This document shows, one piece after another, positions 19,731-29,231 of a DNA stretch of 64,000 nucleotides. Origin of the DNA: Marivita geojedonensis. Its GTDB lineage: Bacteria; Pseudomonadota; Alphaproteobacteria; Rhodobacterales; Rhodobacteraceae. Numbering within the stretch: position 1 is the first letter of the stretch; each line of letters starts with the position of its first letter. Under the pieces are notes generated by a model. The model worked only from the letters and a program-made list of their open reading frames with translations, was not told the DNA's origin and ran no database searches. The stretch covers positions 186,001 through 250,000 of the forward strand of contig NZ_JFKC01000001.1 in the NCBI RefSeq assembly GCF_002115805.1, written 5' to 3'. Made by a program: the position numbers and the translations under genes.

Positions 19731-21134
19731 CTAGCTGGCGACACGCGCCTTCATCAGACCCTCGTCCTTCAACCGCGCGTGACATTCGTCCAGCGACTGC
19801 CACGCGCGCTCGATCAGCGTGTCGATCTCGTCTTTCGCAATGACCAGAGGCGGCGAAATGATCATACGGTCGCCGACATGGCGCATTACGAGGTTGTTTG
19901 AGAAACACCGTTCCCGACAAATGAAACCAACGGTGCCCGCTTCGGCTTCGAAAGCCGCGCGCGATGCCTTGTCCGGCGTCAGAGCGATCGAGCCCATCAT
20001 GCCCACGATCTTTGCCTCTCCCACCAGCGGGTGATCGGTCAGCGTTTCGAATTTTTCCTTGAGGTAAGGCGCGGTTTCCGTGGCGACTTTTTCGACGATC
20101 TTTTCCTCGTCGAGAATACGCAGGTTTTCCAGCGCCACCGCACAGGCCACCGGGTGGCCGGAATATGTATAACCATGGTTGAATTCGATCGAGTTGATCA
20201 CTTCAGCCACTTCGTCACAGATGATGGACCCACCGATCGGCTGATACCCCGAAGACAGCCCCTTGGCGATCGTCATGATGTGCGGACGGATGTTCATCGT
20301 CTGGCTTCCAAACCAGTTGCCGGTACGCCCAAAGCCACAAATCACTTCGTCCGCAATCAGCAGGATGCCGTATTTGTCGACGATGCGCTGGATCTCCGGC
20401 CAATAGGTATCCGGCGGGACAATAACACCACCTGCCCCCTGGATGGGCTCGGCAATGAATGCGGCAACCCGCTCGGGACCAAGCTCTTCGATGGCCGCCT
20501 CGAGCTGGCGGGCACGCTCCAACCCGAACTCTTCAGGGGTCATGTCGCCACCTTCGGCCCACCAGTTCGGCTGGTCGATATGATGAATGTCCGGGATGGG
20601 CAGCCCACCCTGCATGTGCATACCCTTCATGCCACCCAGGCTGCCCGACCCTACAGAGGACCCGTGATAGGCGTTCCAGCGGGAAATCACGATATTCCGC
20701 TCGGGCTGACCTTTTTCCGCCCAATAGGTCCGCACCAGCCGCAGGTTGGTGTCATTCGCCTCTGAACCCGACCCTGCAAAGAAGGTATGGTTGAAGCCCT
20801 CCGGAGCCAGTTCGGCCAGCTTTTTCGAGAGCGCGATCGCAGGCACATGCGTGGTCTGGAAGAACGTGTTGTAGTAGGGCAGTTCTTCCATCTGGCGCGC
20901 TGCAGCCTGTGCCAGTTCCTTGCGACCGTAGCCGATATTCACGCACCAAAGCCCGGCCATCGCGTCAAGGATCCTGTTTCCATCACTGTCGGTGAGCCAT
21001 GCCCCATTGGCCCGCGTTATGATGCGGGCGCCTTTGCCGGCCAACCCGGAACCGTGAGTGAACGGATGCATGTGATGTGCCGCATCCAGCGCCTGAAGTT
21101 CAGAAGTCGGCATGTGATTGGTGATCGAAACCAT
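19731..21134 (-). CDS. class III omega-aminotransferase, probably putrescine/polyamine-pyruvate type (SpuC-like)
   Basis: PLP-dependent transaminase of 467 aa. PLP-site residues are clear: GSGSEAND (121-128), ADEVICGFGRTG (261-272) and the Schiff-base lysine Lys291 in TIAKGLSSG. The N-terminal HPFTHGSGL and the C-terminal region fit the SpuC/omega-amino acid-pyruvate group, which moves an amino group from putrescine, spermidine or related amines to pyruvate. The start ATG 21134 has AGAGGA upstream; a longer in-frame opening to 21167 would run over a palindrome that looks like an operator. Next to a GntR regulator and a PotFGHI transporter, a role in polyamine degradation is the best reading. 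Confidence 0.9.
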   Translation of the reverse strand: MVSITNHMPTSELQALDAAHHMHPFTHGSGLAGKGARIITRANGAWLTDSDGNRILDAMAGLWCVNIGYGRKELAQAAARQMEELPYYNTFFQTTHVPAIALSKKLAELAPEGFNHTFFAGSGSEANDTNLRLVRTYWAEKGQPERNIVISRWNAYHGSSVGSGSLGGMKGMHMQGGLPIPDIHHIDQPNWWAEGGDMTPEEFGLERARQLEAAIEELGPERVAAFIAEPIQGAGGVIVPPDTYWPEIQRIVDKYGILLIADEVICGFGRTGNWFGSQTMNIRPHIMTIAKGLSSGYQPIGGSIICDEVAEVINSIEFNHGYTYSGHPVACAVALENLRILDEEKIVEKVATETAPYLKEKFETLTDHPLVGEAKIVGMMGSIALTPDKASRAAFEAEAGTVGFICRERCFSNNLVMRHVGDRMIISPPLVIAKDEIDTLIERAWQSLDECHARLKDEGLMKARVAS

Positions 21135-21168
21135 GGGGACAGATCCTCTCAGAAAGGTTGCCGCCAAA

Positions 21169-21180
21169 ATATGATCAAAT
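21169..21180. promoter_or_regulatory. ATATGATCAAAT palindrome, likely operator for the transaminase gene
   Basis: A near-perfect 12-bp palindrome centred on TGATCA, 35 bases upstream of the transaminase ATG. It matches the one before the putrescine transporter (21991-22002) at 11 of 12 positions. The GntR gene between the two sites is the obvious candidate binder. Confidence 0.55.
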
Positions 21181-21198
21181 TATTTCAAGTCAATCGAA

Positions 21199-21870
21199 TC
21201 AGACAAGGCCCTGACGGATTTGCTCCATTCCCTGAGTGACGTCGCCATCCATCGCCTCTGCTGCGGCCGCTCCATCCTGCGAGGCCAGCGCAGCAAGCAC
21301 ATCCTTGTGAAGATCCGGAAGATTCCGCGTCCCGAACTGACCACAGACGACTCGAAGCGACGGTCCGAACCGCAGCCAGAGCCGATCCACCATCTCAGTC
21401 AGGATGGGTGCATTCGCGAGCGCGTTCAGATCAGCGTGGAAACGGTGATTCTCCACGAGATATCGATGCACATCCCCGCGTCGGATGGCATCGTCCAGCG
21501 CCGCGTCGATCGCAGTGAGTCGGGCAACGTCTTCTGCACCTGCCCGCTGCGCAGCACGCCGCGCCAGTTCCGGCTCCAAAGCTTTTCGGGCAACGGTCAG
21601 TTCTTCCACCGCACGGGAATCCAGCACTGGAACGGCGATTCGCCTGTTGCCCAAAAACTCAAGCGCCCCTTCCGCCGTAAGCCGCCTCAGAGCCTCCCGC
21701 ACAGGAGTCATCCCGACACCCATCGACTCAGTCAGCCCCTGGATCGTCACTGGTTGGCCCGGCTCGAATTCCCCAAACAGAACCTGATCCCGCAGATCCC
21801 GGTACACCAGTTCATGCGCAGGCAACCGTATGGGCCCGGAAACAGGCGATGTGGATGTTTGACCGGCCAT
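21199..21870 (-). CDS. GntR-family regulator (FCD domain), probable polyamine-operon regulator
   Basis: A 223-aa regulator with a winged helix-turn-helix (about 22-75; VTIQGLTESMGVGMTPVREALRR, here described in part) and a C-terminal FCD domain (about 90-215) with the usual His-bearing helices (LVENHRFHADLN). It lies between the polyamine-type transaminase, same strand and downstream, and the divergent PotF-type binding protein. This placement, with matching palindromes on each side, makes it the likely local regulator, responding to a polyamine or a breakdown product. I start it at ATG 21870, which has GAGGAG just upstream; an in-frame extension to 21957 lacks support. Confidence 0.85.
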   Translation of the reverse strand: MAGQTSTSPVSGPIRLPAHELVYRDLRDQVLFGEFEPGQPVTIQGLTESMGVGMTPVREALRRLTAEGALEFLGNRRIAVPVLDSRAVEELTVARKALEPELARRAAQRAGAEDVARLTAIDAALDDAIRRGDVHRYLVENHRFHADLNALANAPILTEMVDRLWLRFGPSLRVVCGQFGTRNLPDLHKDVLAALASQDGAAAAEAMDGDVTQGMEQIRQGLV

Positions 21871-21990
21871 GCCACTCCTCGCAAACTGCTGTCGCTTTAG
21901 GCACAATGCCCGAAAGCCAGCCCCTGACAAGTCATCTTGCACGTTCATTCCTGACATGGAAACATGACGGCTATTGCCAGATCGGGCAAG

Positions 21991-22002
21991 ATTTGATCAA
22001 AT
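21991..22002. promoter_or_regulatory. ATTTGATCAAAT perfect palindrome upstream of the putrescine transporter
   Basis: A perfect 12-bp palindrome in the divergent GntR/PotF intergenic region, 47 bases before the binding-protein ATG. The same core recurs before the transaminase (21169-21180). It is probably the operator of the GntR regulator encoded at 21199-21870. Confidence 0.6.
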
Positions 22003-22049
22003 TCAAATCCACGGGGCCGCAAGCGCTCCGGGATCAACGGGAGACTTTC

Positions 22050-23135
22050 ATGAAAACCCATCTGCTGACCATGACCGCAGGTGCCGCACTTATGGCCTCA
22101 CTCGCCCATGCAGAAGAAGTGCGCGTCTACAACTGGTCTGACTATATCGACGAAGAGCTGCTCACGAAGTTTGAGGAAGAAACCGGGATCGACCTCATCT
22201 ACGACGTGTTCGACAGCAACGAACTGCTTGAAACCAAAATGCTGGCCGGTGGCTCGGGCTACGACGTGGTTGTCCCGTCGGGAACCTTCCTTCAGCGCCA
22301 GATTCAGGCAGGGTCGTTCCAGAAGCTCGACAAGTCGAAGCTGCCGAACCTCGGAAACATGTGGGACGTGGTCGAACAGCGCACTGCGCAGTACGACCCC
22401 GGCAACGATTACTCGATCAACTACATGTGGGGCACCACGGGCATCGGTGTGAATGTCGGCAAGGTTCAGGAAATCCTCGGACCGGATGCGCCCATCGACA
22501 GCTGGGAACTGATTTTCAACCCTGACAATATCTCCAAGCTCGCGGAATGTGGCGTTCACATGCTCGACGCCCCGGCAGAGATGATCCCGGCCGCACTGAA
22601 ATATATCGGTGAGAATCCGGACAGCCATGATCCCGACGTGATCGCCAAGACCGAGCCGGTCTTCATGGCCATCCGTCCGCATATCCAGAAATTCCACTCG
22701 TCCGAATACATCAACGCGCTGGCGAATGGCGACATCTGTGTCGCTGTCGGCTGGTCCGGCGATATCCTTCAGGCGCGGGATCGTGCGGCCGAGGCCGACA
22801 ACGGTGTCGAAGTGGCATATAATGCGCCCAAGGAAGGTGCGCAGATGTGGTTCGACCAGATGGCGATCCCGGTCGATGCCCCGAACCCGGATGCAGCGCA
22901 CAAGTTCCTGAACTTCATCATGGATGCCGAGAACATGGCTGCAGCGTCGAACTATGTGTACTACGCCAACGGCAATGCGGCGTCCAAAGATTACCTGATC
23001 GAAGACGTGATCGGCGATCCGGCGATCTACCCGTCGGAAGAAGCGCTAAACAACCTCTTCACCACGACGCCTTGGGACCCCCGCGTGCAGCGGACCGTTA
23101 CACGGCTCTGGACAAAGATCAAATCGGGCACCTGA
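22050..23135 (+). CDS. putrescine/spermidine ABC transporter, periplasmic binding protein (PotF type)
   Basis: A 361-aa periplasmic protein with a cleavable signal peptide (about residues 1-21, ending SLAHA). The mature start EEVRVYNWSDYI is the standard opening of PotD/PotF polyamine-binding proteins, and DVVVPSGTFLQRQ and the later AVGWSGDI match ligand-pocket segments of that family. ATG 22050 has GGGAG upstream; the frame is open far upstream but contains no better start. It is the first gene of a potFGHI-type operon, followed by an intercistronic hairpin that should raise its expression over the other subunits. Confidence 0.93.
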   Translation: MKTHLLTMTAGAALMASLAHAEEVRVYNWSDYIDEELLTKFEEETGIDLIYDVFDSNELLETKMLAGGSGYDVVVPSGTFLQRQIQAGSFQKLDKSKLPNLGNMWDVVEQRTAQYDPGNDYSINYMWGTTGIGVNVGKVQEILGPDAPIDSWELIFNPDNISKLAECGVHMLDAPAEMIPAALKYIGENPDSHDPDVIAKTEPVFMAIRPHIQKFHSSEYINALANGDICVAVGWSGDILQARDRAAEADNGVEVAYNAPKEGAQMWFDQMAIPVDAPNPDAAHKFLNFIMDAENMAAASNYVYYANGNAASKDYLIEDVIGDPAIYPSEEALNNLFTTTPWDPRVQRTVTRLWTKIKSGT

Positions 23136-23149
23136 TCCGATTTGTCCCC

Positions 23150-23182
23150 GCCCGCCCTGTCACCGGGGCGGGCTTTCTCTTT
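23150..23182 (+). terminator. intercistronic hairpin with T-rich tail after the binding-protein gene
   Basis: GCCCGCCC, loop of eight bases, GGGCGGGC, then TTTCTCTTT. This is a strong 8-bp GC stem with a T-rich tail in the 58-base spacer before the ATPase gene. It probably acts as a partial terminator or 3' stabiliser, a usual way to make excess binding protein. Confidence 0.7.
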
Positions 23183-23193
23183 CGGATATCCTT

Positions 23194-24318
23194 ATGAACC
23201 AGCCAGTCTTTGCCACGTGGAATGACCCCGATGCAAAACCGCTGATCCAGTTTCGAAATGTCACGAAACGGTTCGGCGACTTCACCGCAATCGACGACCT
23301 GACCCAGGACATCTTCGAAAAGGAATTCTTTGCGCTGCTCGGTCCCTCTGGATGTGGCAAAACTACGATGATGCGCATGCTGGCCGGCTTCGACATGCCA
23401 AGCGAAGGCCAGATCTTTATTGCCGGTCAGGACATGGCGCGGATCCCACCGAACAAGCGTGCGGTGAACATGATGTTCCAGTCCTATGCTCTGTTCCCGC
23501 ACCTGTCTGTCTGGGACAACATCGCCTTCGGACTGAAGCGCGAAGGCAAGGACAAAGAGGCGATAAATGCGCGCGTCGAAGAGATGCTGCGCCTCACCCG
23601 CCTCAGCAAGTTTGCAAAGCGCAAACCCCACCAGATTTCCGGCGGCCAACGCCAGCGCGTGGCACTCGCACGATCGCTGGCCAAAGCCCCGAAACTGCTC
23701 CTGCTGGATGAACCTCTCGGCGCGCTCGACAAGAAGCTGCGCCAGGATACCCAGTTCGAGCTGATGGACATTCAGGAAAAGACGGGCACCACATTCGTGA
23801 TCGTGACGCACGACCAGGAAGAGGCGATGACCGTGGCAAGCCGCGTCGCCGTCATGGACGAAGGCCGCATCATTCAGGTCGCGACTCCGGCGCAAATCTA
23901 CGAAGCACCAAACTCCGTTTACGTGGCGGATTTCATAGGCGATGTGAACATCATCTCGGGCCGCGCCAAACCCACTGGCGAGAAGGTTGCAATCCAATGG
24001 GCCGAAGGTCAGCCGGATATCCTCGGCACAACCACCACCAAGTTTGACGCCGGACAGGAAATCCATTTCGCCATCCGCCCCGAAAAGGTTGCCATCAGCA
24101 CGGAAGAGCCGCTGGACGCTGCCAACAAGCTTCAGGGCAAGGTGCTCGATATCGCATATCTCGGCAACATCTCGACCTATCACGTTGAACTGCCCACCGG
24201 GCATGTGATCAAGGCACAGACCGCAAACACGCGCCGCCTGTCGCGACGCCAGATTACGTGGGAAGACCCGGTCTGGATCAGCTTTACCGACACCGCGGGT
24301 GTCCTTCTGGAGCGCTGA
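23194..24318 (+). CDS. polyamine ABC transporter ATP-binding protein (PotG type)
   Basis: A 374-aa ATPase that powers polyamine import at the inner membrane. It has Walker A GPSGCGKTT (50-58), the ABC signature SGGQRQR with the following Walker B LLLLDEPLGALD, and a switch histidine in IVTHDQEEA. After the ATPase core (to about 260) comes a TOBE-type regulatory domain with FAIRPEKV and a tail rich in small residues, as in PotA/PotG. The second gene of the operon; the permease gene begins 3 bases after its stop. Substrate assignment rests on the PotF-like neighbour. Confidence 0.93.
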   Translation: MNQPVFATWNDPDAKPLIQFRNVTKRFGDFTAIDDLTQDIFEKEFFALLGPSGCGKTTMMRMLAGFDMPSEGQIFIAGQDMARIPPNKRAVNMMFQSYALFPHLSVWDNIAFGLKREGKDKEAINARVEEMLRLTRLSKFAKRKPHQISGGQRQRVALARSLAKAPKLLLLDEPLGALDKKLRQDTQFELMDIQEKTGTTFVIVTHDQEEAMTVASRVAVMDEGRIIQVATPAQIYEAPNSVYVADFIGDVNIISGRAKPTGEKVAIQWAEGQPDILGTTTTKFDAGQEIHFAIRPEKVAISTEEPLDAANKLQGKVLDIAYLGNISTYHVELPTGHVIKAQTANTRRLSRRQITWEDPVWISFTDTAGVLLER

Positions 24319-24321
24319 GGG

Positions 24322-25212
24322 ATGCGCCGCTTCGTCCTCATCGCGGTGCCTTACCTGTGGCTGGTGGCGCTGTTCCTGATCCCGTTCGTGATCGTTCTCA
24401 AGATAGCCCTGTCCGATGTGGCACTGGCGCGTCCGCCCTATCTGCCGCAACTCGACATCACCGGCGGATGGGACTCCATTCGCACCTTCTTTTCCGAACT
24501 CGACTTCGAAAACTTCTGGTTCCTGACAACCGACGATTTGTATTGGAAGGCTTATCTGAGCTCGCTTCAGATCGCTCTGTTTTCGACAACGCTCACACTC
24601 TTGGTCGGCTATCCCATTGCATATGGGATGGCCCGCGCGGCGCCCGAGTGGCGGCCCACTCTTCTGATGCTGGTGATCCTGCCGTTCTGGACCAGCTTCC
24701 TGATCCGCGTCTACGCATGGATGGGCATCCTGTCGAACGAAGGCCTGCTGAACCAGTTCCTGCTCTGGCTCGGTGTCATCAACGAACCGCTGACGATTCT
24801 CAACACGAACGCCGCTGTCTACATCGGCATCGTCTATACCTACCTGCCCTTCATGATCCTGCCGATCTATTCGGCGCTCGAACGTATGGATGACAGCCTG
24901 CTAGAGGCCGCCGAAGACCTTGGCTGTTCGCGCCTTTCGGCTTTCTGGCTGGTGACGATCCCGCTCTCCAAGAACGGTATCATCGCAGGCTGTTTCCTCG
25001 TGTTCATCCCGGTGATCGGCGAATTCGTCATCCCGTCGCTGCTTGGTGGCTCGGGGACGCTGATGATCGGTAAGGTCCTTTGGGAAGAGTTCTTCTCCAA
25101 CCGCGACTGGCCGGTGGCCTCTGCGGTGGCGGTGATCCTGCTGCTGATCCTCGTGATCCCGATCATCCTGTTCCAGCGCAACGAACAGAAACAGCGCGAG
25201 GCCGAAGGATGA
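24322..25212 (+). CDS. polyamine ABC transporter permease (PotH type)
   Basis: A 296-aa inner-membrane permease with six predicted membrane segments. The EAA loop that contacts the ATPase is visible as LLEAAEDLGCSRLSAFWLVT (about 193-212), and the C-terminal PVIGEFVIPSLLGG segment is characteristic of PotB/PotH. It forms the channel with the next gene, whose ATG overlaps its stop (ATGA at 25209-25212), so the two subunits are translationally coupled. Confidence 0.92.
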   Translation: MRRFVLIAVPYLWLVALFLIPFVIVLKIALSDVALARPPYLPQLDITGGWDSIRTFFSELDFENFWFLTTDDLYWKAYLSSLQIALFSTTLTLLVGYPIAYGMARAAPEWRPTLLMLVILPFWTSFLIRVYAWMGILSNEGLLNQFLLWLGVINEPLTILNTNAAVYIGIVYTYLPFMILPIYSALERMDDSLLEAAEDLGCSRLSAFWLVTIPLSKNGIIAGCFLVFIPVIGEFVIPSLLGGSGTLMIGKVLWEEFFSNRDWPVASAVAVILLLILVIPIILFQRNEQKQREAEG

Positions 25213-26027
25213 CACGATTTTCCTGGTTCAACGCCACAGCTCTGACACTGGGCTTCGCGTTTCTCTACATGCCGATGATCATTCTCGTGATCTACAGCTT
25301 CAACGCCTCCAAGCTCGTCACCGTCTGGGCCGGATTTTCGACCCAGTGGTATGGCGAGCTGCTGCGCAACGAGGAATTCCTGAGCGCGGCCTGGGTGACC
25401 CTCAAGGTCGCCGTCATGAGTTCCACCATCGCAACGGTCCTTGGAACAATGGCGGCCTATGTGCTGGTGCGCGCCGGACGTTTCAGCGGGCGCACGCTGT
25501 TCTCCGGCATGATCTACGCACCGCTCGTTATGCCAGAGGTCATCACCGGCCTGTCGCTCCTGCTGCTTTTTATCGGAATCGGGCTGGATCGGGGCGTCCT
25601 TACCATTGTGCTGGCGCATACCACGTTCTCGATGTGTTACGTGTCGGTCGTCGTCTCCTCGCGCCTTGTCAGCTTCGACAAATCGCTGGAGGAAGCCGCG
25701 CTTGATCTCGGCTGCTCTCCGTTCGAAGCGTTCCGCCTTGTGACACTTCCGATCATCGCACCTGCAGTGATCTCCGGATGGCTTCTCGCTTTCACTCTGT
25801 CACTGGATGACCTCGTGATCGCCAGCTTCACCACAGGCCCCTCGGCAACAACCCTGCCCATCAAGATTTTCTCTGCAGTACGTCTTGGCGTCAGCCCGGA
25901 GATCAACGCGCTCTCGACGATCATGATTGGCATCGTCACGGTCGGGGTAATCACCGCTTCGCTGATCACCAAGCAGGCGGCAGTCCGTCAAGCCCGTGAA
26001 GAGCGGATGGCCGAACGCCCTGCATGA
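25209..26027 (+). CDS. polyamine ABC transporter permease (PotI type)
   Basis: A 272-aa inner-membrane permease, partner of the preceding PotH-like protein. The EAA-type loop is SLEEAALDLGCSPFEAFRLV, and LAFTLSLDDLVIASFTTGP is a PotC/PotI hallmark. ATG 25209 overlaps the upstream stop by four bases, and its own stop overlaps the oxidase start by four bases, so the transporter and the catabolic enzyme are coupled on one message. Confidence 0.92.
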   Translation: MTRFSWFNATALTLGFAFLYMPMIILVIYSFNASKLVTVWAGFSTQWYGELLRNEEFLSAAWVTLKVAVMSSTIATVLGTMAAYVLVRAGRFSGRTLFSGMIYAPLVMPEVITGLSLLLLFIGIGLDRGVLTIVLAHTTFSMCYVSVVVSSRLVSFDKSLEEAALDLGCSPFEAFRLVTLPIIAPAVISGWLLAFTLSLDDLVIASFTTGPSATTLPIKIFSAVRLGVSPEINALSTIMIGIVTVGVITASLITKQAAVRQAREERMAERPA

Positions 26028-27346
26028 GGCGCATCTACGAACCCGAAGCGTATCGGACGCCCGCAATCTGCTGGTGGCGTGATACTGCGCCGCCTGCAAC
26101 CCAACCCACGCTCGAGGGCGATCACAGGACAGAAGTCGCCATTATTGGCGGCGGCTTCACTGGTCTCAACGCAGCAATTGCCCTTGCCGCGGCGGGGGTT
26201 GAGACAATTGTCATCGACGCCGAACAACCCGGTTGGGGCGCATCCGGACGAAATGGTGGCTTCTGCTGCCTTGGCGGATCGAAACTTGGCAGCACGCTGC
26301 TCGCACACCGCTTCGGAAACGACCAGCGCATGGAATGGCACAGGGCAGAACGCGCAGCTGTGGACCATGTTGACGCACTGCTCTCGGACAACCGGATTGA
26401 CGCGGACAGGCATTCAAACGGCGAAACCCTGCTGGCCCATACGCCAAAGGCAATGCAAGAGATCCTGTCATCGACGTCCGAAAATGGCGCCATCTACGGC
26501 GCAGCACCCGACGTGATTCCTGCCGAAGACCTTCGCCAGCACGGCCTCGGGGGCAATTTTCACGGCGCAGTCACTCTGCCGATCGGCTTCGCCCTGAACC
26601 CCGCAAAATACCACGCCGGGCTGGCGAGGACGGCACAGGCGCGGGGTGTCCGCCTGTTCGGTCAAACCCCAGCGGTTTCAATCACGCAATCGGGCCGGAC
26701 GTGGCGCATTGCGACACCGACCGGGACCATCACCGCCGGCAAGGTCATTCTGGCCACCAACGGCTATTCGTCTGAGGATATCCCGGACTGGCTGCGCGCC
26801 CGATACATCCCGGTTCAATCCACCATCATCGTCACACGCCCCATTACCGAAAGCGAACAACTCCGTCAGGGATGGACGAGCCTGCAGATGTGTTACGACA
26901 GCCGCATCCTTCTGCACTACTTCCGCCTCATGCCGAACGGGCGGTTCCTCTTCGGTATGCGCGGCGGGTTGCGCGCCACGGCAGGGGCCGAGGCCGCTCT
27001 GGCCCGGAAGATCCGCGCGGACTTTCACAGGCTTTTTCCCGAGTGGCGGGATGTGGACATCACCCATGAATGGTCCGGTCTTCTATGCCTGATGCGGAGC
27101 CTCACGCCATTCGCGGGGCCGGTGCCCGATCATCCCGGCCTCTTCGCAGCCATGGGGTATCACGGCAATGGCGTGGCGATGGGCAGCTATCTTGGCGCGC
27201 AACTCGCCGACATCGTCTTGGGACGGAAACAGTCAGGTCCATTTCCAGTGTTCCTGTCGTCTCCTCCAGCGCGATTTCCACTGGGATCGATGCGCCGTCT
27301 GCTGCTTGCCCCGGCCTATACGGCGGCAACCCTGTTTGACCGGTAG
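26024..27346 (+). CDS. FAD-dependent oxidoreductase, gamma-glutamylputrescine oxidase-like (PuuB/DAO family)
   Basis: A 440-aa flavoprotein of the D-amino acid oxidase (DadA/PuuB) superfamily. The N-terminal dinucleotide-binding motif is [14 protein letters not shown], with Gly42, Gly44 and Gly47, followed by the [11 protein letters not shown] loop that holds the flavin in this group. A C-terminal [10 protein letters not shown] segment closes the FAD site. Its stop/start overlap with the polyamine permease suggests oxidation of an imported amine, such as gamma-glutamylputrescine or a related N-substituted amine. No gamma-glutamylputrescine synthetase is present in the window, so the exact substrate is uncertain. 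Confidence 0.87.
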   Translation: MRRIYEPEAYRTPAICWWRDTAPPATQPTLEGDHRTEVAIIGGGFTGLNAAIALAAAGVETIVIDAEQPGWGASGRNGGFCCLGGSKLGSTLLAHRFGNDQRMEWHRAERAAVDHVDALLSDNRIDADRHSNGETLLAHTPKAMQEILSSTSENGAIYGAAPDVIPAEDLRQHGLGGNFHGAVTLPIGFALNPAKYHAGLARTAQARGVRLFGQTPAVSITQSGRTWRIATPTGTITAGKVILATNGYSSEDIPDWLRARYIPVQSTIIVTRPITESEQLRQGWTSLQMCYDSRILLHYFRLMPNGRFLFGMRGGLRATAGAEAALARKIRADFHRLFPEWRDVDITHEWSGLLCLMRSLTPFAGPVPDHPGLFAAMGYHGNGVAMGSYLGAQLADIVLGRKQSGPFPVFLSSPPARFPLGSMRRLLLAPAYTAATLFDR

Positions 27347-27347
27347 A

Positions 27348-27367
27348 GCCGCCTTTCGAAAGGCGGC
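27348..27367. repeat. 20-bp perfect palindrome after the polyamine operon (first of two)
   Basis: The arm GCCGCCTTTC meets its exact complement, so the 20 bases form a hairpin around TTCGAA directly after the oxidase stop. There is no T tract. Together with the neighbouring palindrome it probably ends or protects the operon transcript. Confidence 0.6.
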
Positions 27368-27370
27368 GGC

Positions 27371-27390
27371 AAGCCATTTCGAAATGGCTT
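27371..27390. repeat. 20-bp perfect palindrome (second of two)
   Basis: The arm AAGCCATTTC is followed by its exact complement, again centred on TTCGAA, three bases after the first palindrome. The pair could act as a double hairpin 3' end or as two protein-binding sites upstream of ilvD. Confidence 0.6.
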
Positions 27391-27467
27391 CGACCCCGCC
27401 CAATCCCTTGTGCCGCCCTGCCCGGTTCGCTATTCCGAAGCAAGCAAGGATTTCAGGGAGGAGCGTC

Positions 27468-29231
27468 ATGCTCAAGCGTCCATTCGACAAGTCGAAACTG
27501 CCCAGCCGTCACGTCACCGAAGGGCCTGAGCGCGCCCCGCATCGGTCATACTACTATGCCATGGGCATGACGGAGGAAGAGATCCATCAGCCGCTGGTCG
27601 GGGTCGCCACCTGCTGGAACGAAGCCGCCCCCTGCAACATCGCGCTGAACCGTCAGGCACAGGCCGTGAAGATGGGTGTAAAACAGGCGTTCGGCACGCC
27701 GCGCGAATTCACCACTATCACTGTCACTGACGGGATCGCGATGGGCCATGAAGGCATGCGCTCGTCGCTCGCTTCGCGCGAAGCGATTGCCGACACGGTC
27801 GAGCTGACGATGCGCGGCCACTGCTATGACGCGGTTGTGGGCCTTGCCGGGTGCGACAAATCCCTGCCGGGCATGATGATGGCGATGGTCCGCCTCAACG
27901 TGCCGTCGGTCTTCATCTACGGCGGATCGATCCTGCCGGGCAAGGCGCCGCAGGTCGCCGAGATCCCCGAGGATTTCCGCACCCGCGACCTGACCGTTCA
28001 GGACATGTTCGAAGCGGTTGGACGTCACCAGAACAACGAGCTTTCCGACAAGGCGCTCGACATGCTCGAGCGCGTGGCCTGCCCGTCCGCAGGCGCCTGT
28101 GGCGGTCAGTTCACCGCGAACACCATGGCCTGCGTGTCCGAGGCCATCGGCCTTGCGCTGTTCAATTCTTCGGGCATGCCTGCACCGTATGAATCCCGCG
28201 ACGCTTATGGCGAAGCATCGGGCCGCGCGGTGATGGACCTGATCGAACAGAACATCAAGGCGCGCGACATCGTCACCCGTGAGGCGCTTGAAAATGCGGC
28301 CCGCGTCGTCGCCTGCACCGGCGGCTCGACAAATGCCGGCCTGCACCTGCCCGCCATCGCGCACGAGGCGGGGATCGAATTCTATCTCGAAGACGTCTGT
28401 GACATCTTCAAGGACACACCCTACTTCGTCGACCTAAAGCCGGGCGGCACCTATGTGGCGAAAGACCTGTACGATGCAGGCGGCATCCCGGTTGTCATGA
28501 AGGAACTGCGCAAGGCAGGCCTCATCCATGAGGACTGTGTCACGGCCTCGACCCGCACCATCGGCGAAGAGCTCGACCGCATCGAACGCGAAGCGGATGG
28601 CAAGGTGATTTACTCCATCGAAACCCCGATCACGAAGACCGGCGGCGTTGTTGGCCTGAAGGGCAACCTTGCGCCCGAAGGCGCCATCGTCAAAGTCGCG
28701 GGCATCAAGGCCGAGGACCAGATCTTCACCGGCCCCGCGCGCGTGTTCGAGTGCGAGGAAGACGCCTTTGCTGCCGTCAAGGCGCGCGATTACAAAGAAG
28801 GCGAAGTCATCGTCATCCGCAACGAAGGTCCCGCAGGCGGGCCCGGCATGCGTGAAATGCTGGCCACGACGGCGGCTCTGTCTGGACAGGGCATGGGCAA
28901 AAAAGTCGCGCTGATCACCGACGGCCGGTTCTCGGGCGCGACCCGTGGCTTCTGTGTCGGACATGTCGGACCCGAAGCAGCGCTCGGCGGGCCGATCGCC
29001 TTGCTGAAGAACGGCGACATGATCACCATCGACGCCGTTAACGGATCGCTCAGCGTTGATCTGTCGGACGAAGAACTGGCCCAGCGCAAAGCGGATTGGA
29101 CCGGCCCACGCGAGACAATCTACACCTCCGGCGCGATCTGGAAATTCGCCAAACTCGTCGGCCCGACCTACAAAGGCGCCGTGACCCATCCGGGCGCGGA
29201 AGGCGAGAAGCACCAGTATTGCGATCTGTGA
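27468..29231 (+). CDS. ilvD: dihydroxy-acid dehydratase
   Basis: Fe-S dehydratase of the branched-chain amino acid pathway (dihydroxy-isovalerate to ketoisovalerate, and the isoleucine equivalent). The 587-aa protein has the cluster cysteines in [17 protein letters not shown] and [16 protein letters not shown], and the C-terminal [21 protein letters not shown] active-site region (in part). ATG 27468 has GGGAGGAG upstream; the frame is open further upstream but that part lies in the preceding oxidase gene. Sugar-acid dehydratases share the fold, but length and motifs favour IlvD. The lipoprotein gene overlaps its stop by four bases. Confidence 0.93.
   Translation: MLKRPFDKSKLPSRHVTEGPERAPHRSYYYAMGMTEEEIHQPLVGVATCWNEAAPCNIALNRQAQAVKMGVKQAFGTPREFTTITVTDGIAMGHEGMRSSLASREAIADTVELTMRGHCYDAVVGLAGCDKSLPGMMMAMVRLNVPSVFIYGGSILPGKAPQVAEIPEDFRTRDLTVQDMFEAVGRHQNNELSDKALDMLERVACPSAGACGGQFTANTMACVSEAIGLALFNSSGMPAPYESRDAYGEASGRAVMDLIEQNIKARDIVTREALENAARVVACTGGSTNAGLHLPAIAHEAGIEFYLEDVCDIFKDTPYFVDLKPGGTYVAKDLYDAGGIPVVMKELRKAGLIHEDCVTASTRTIGEELDRIEREADGKVIYSIETPITKTGGVVGLKGNLAPEGAIVKVAGIKAEDQIFTGPARVFECEEDAFAAVKARDYKEGEVIVIRNEGPAGGPGMREMLATTAALSGQGMGKKVALITDGRFSGATRGFCVGHVGPEAALGGPIALLKNGDMITIDAVNGSLSVDLSDEELAQRKADWTGPRETIYTSGAIWKFAKLVGPTYKGAVTHPGAEGEKHQYCDL

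Noticed and set aside
23119-24450. 443-codon minus-strand frame opposite the PotG-type ATPase
   Set aside because: The plus-strand ATPase has Walker A, signature and Walker B motifs; the antisense product has no domain.
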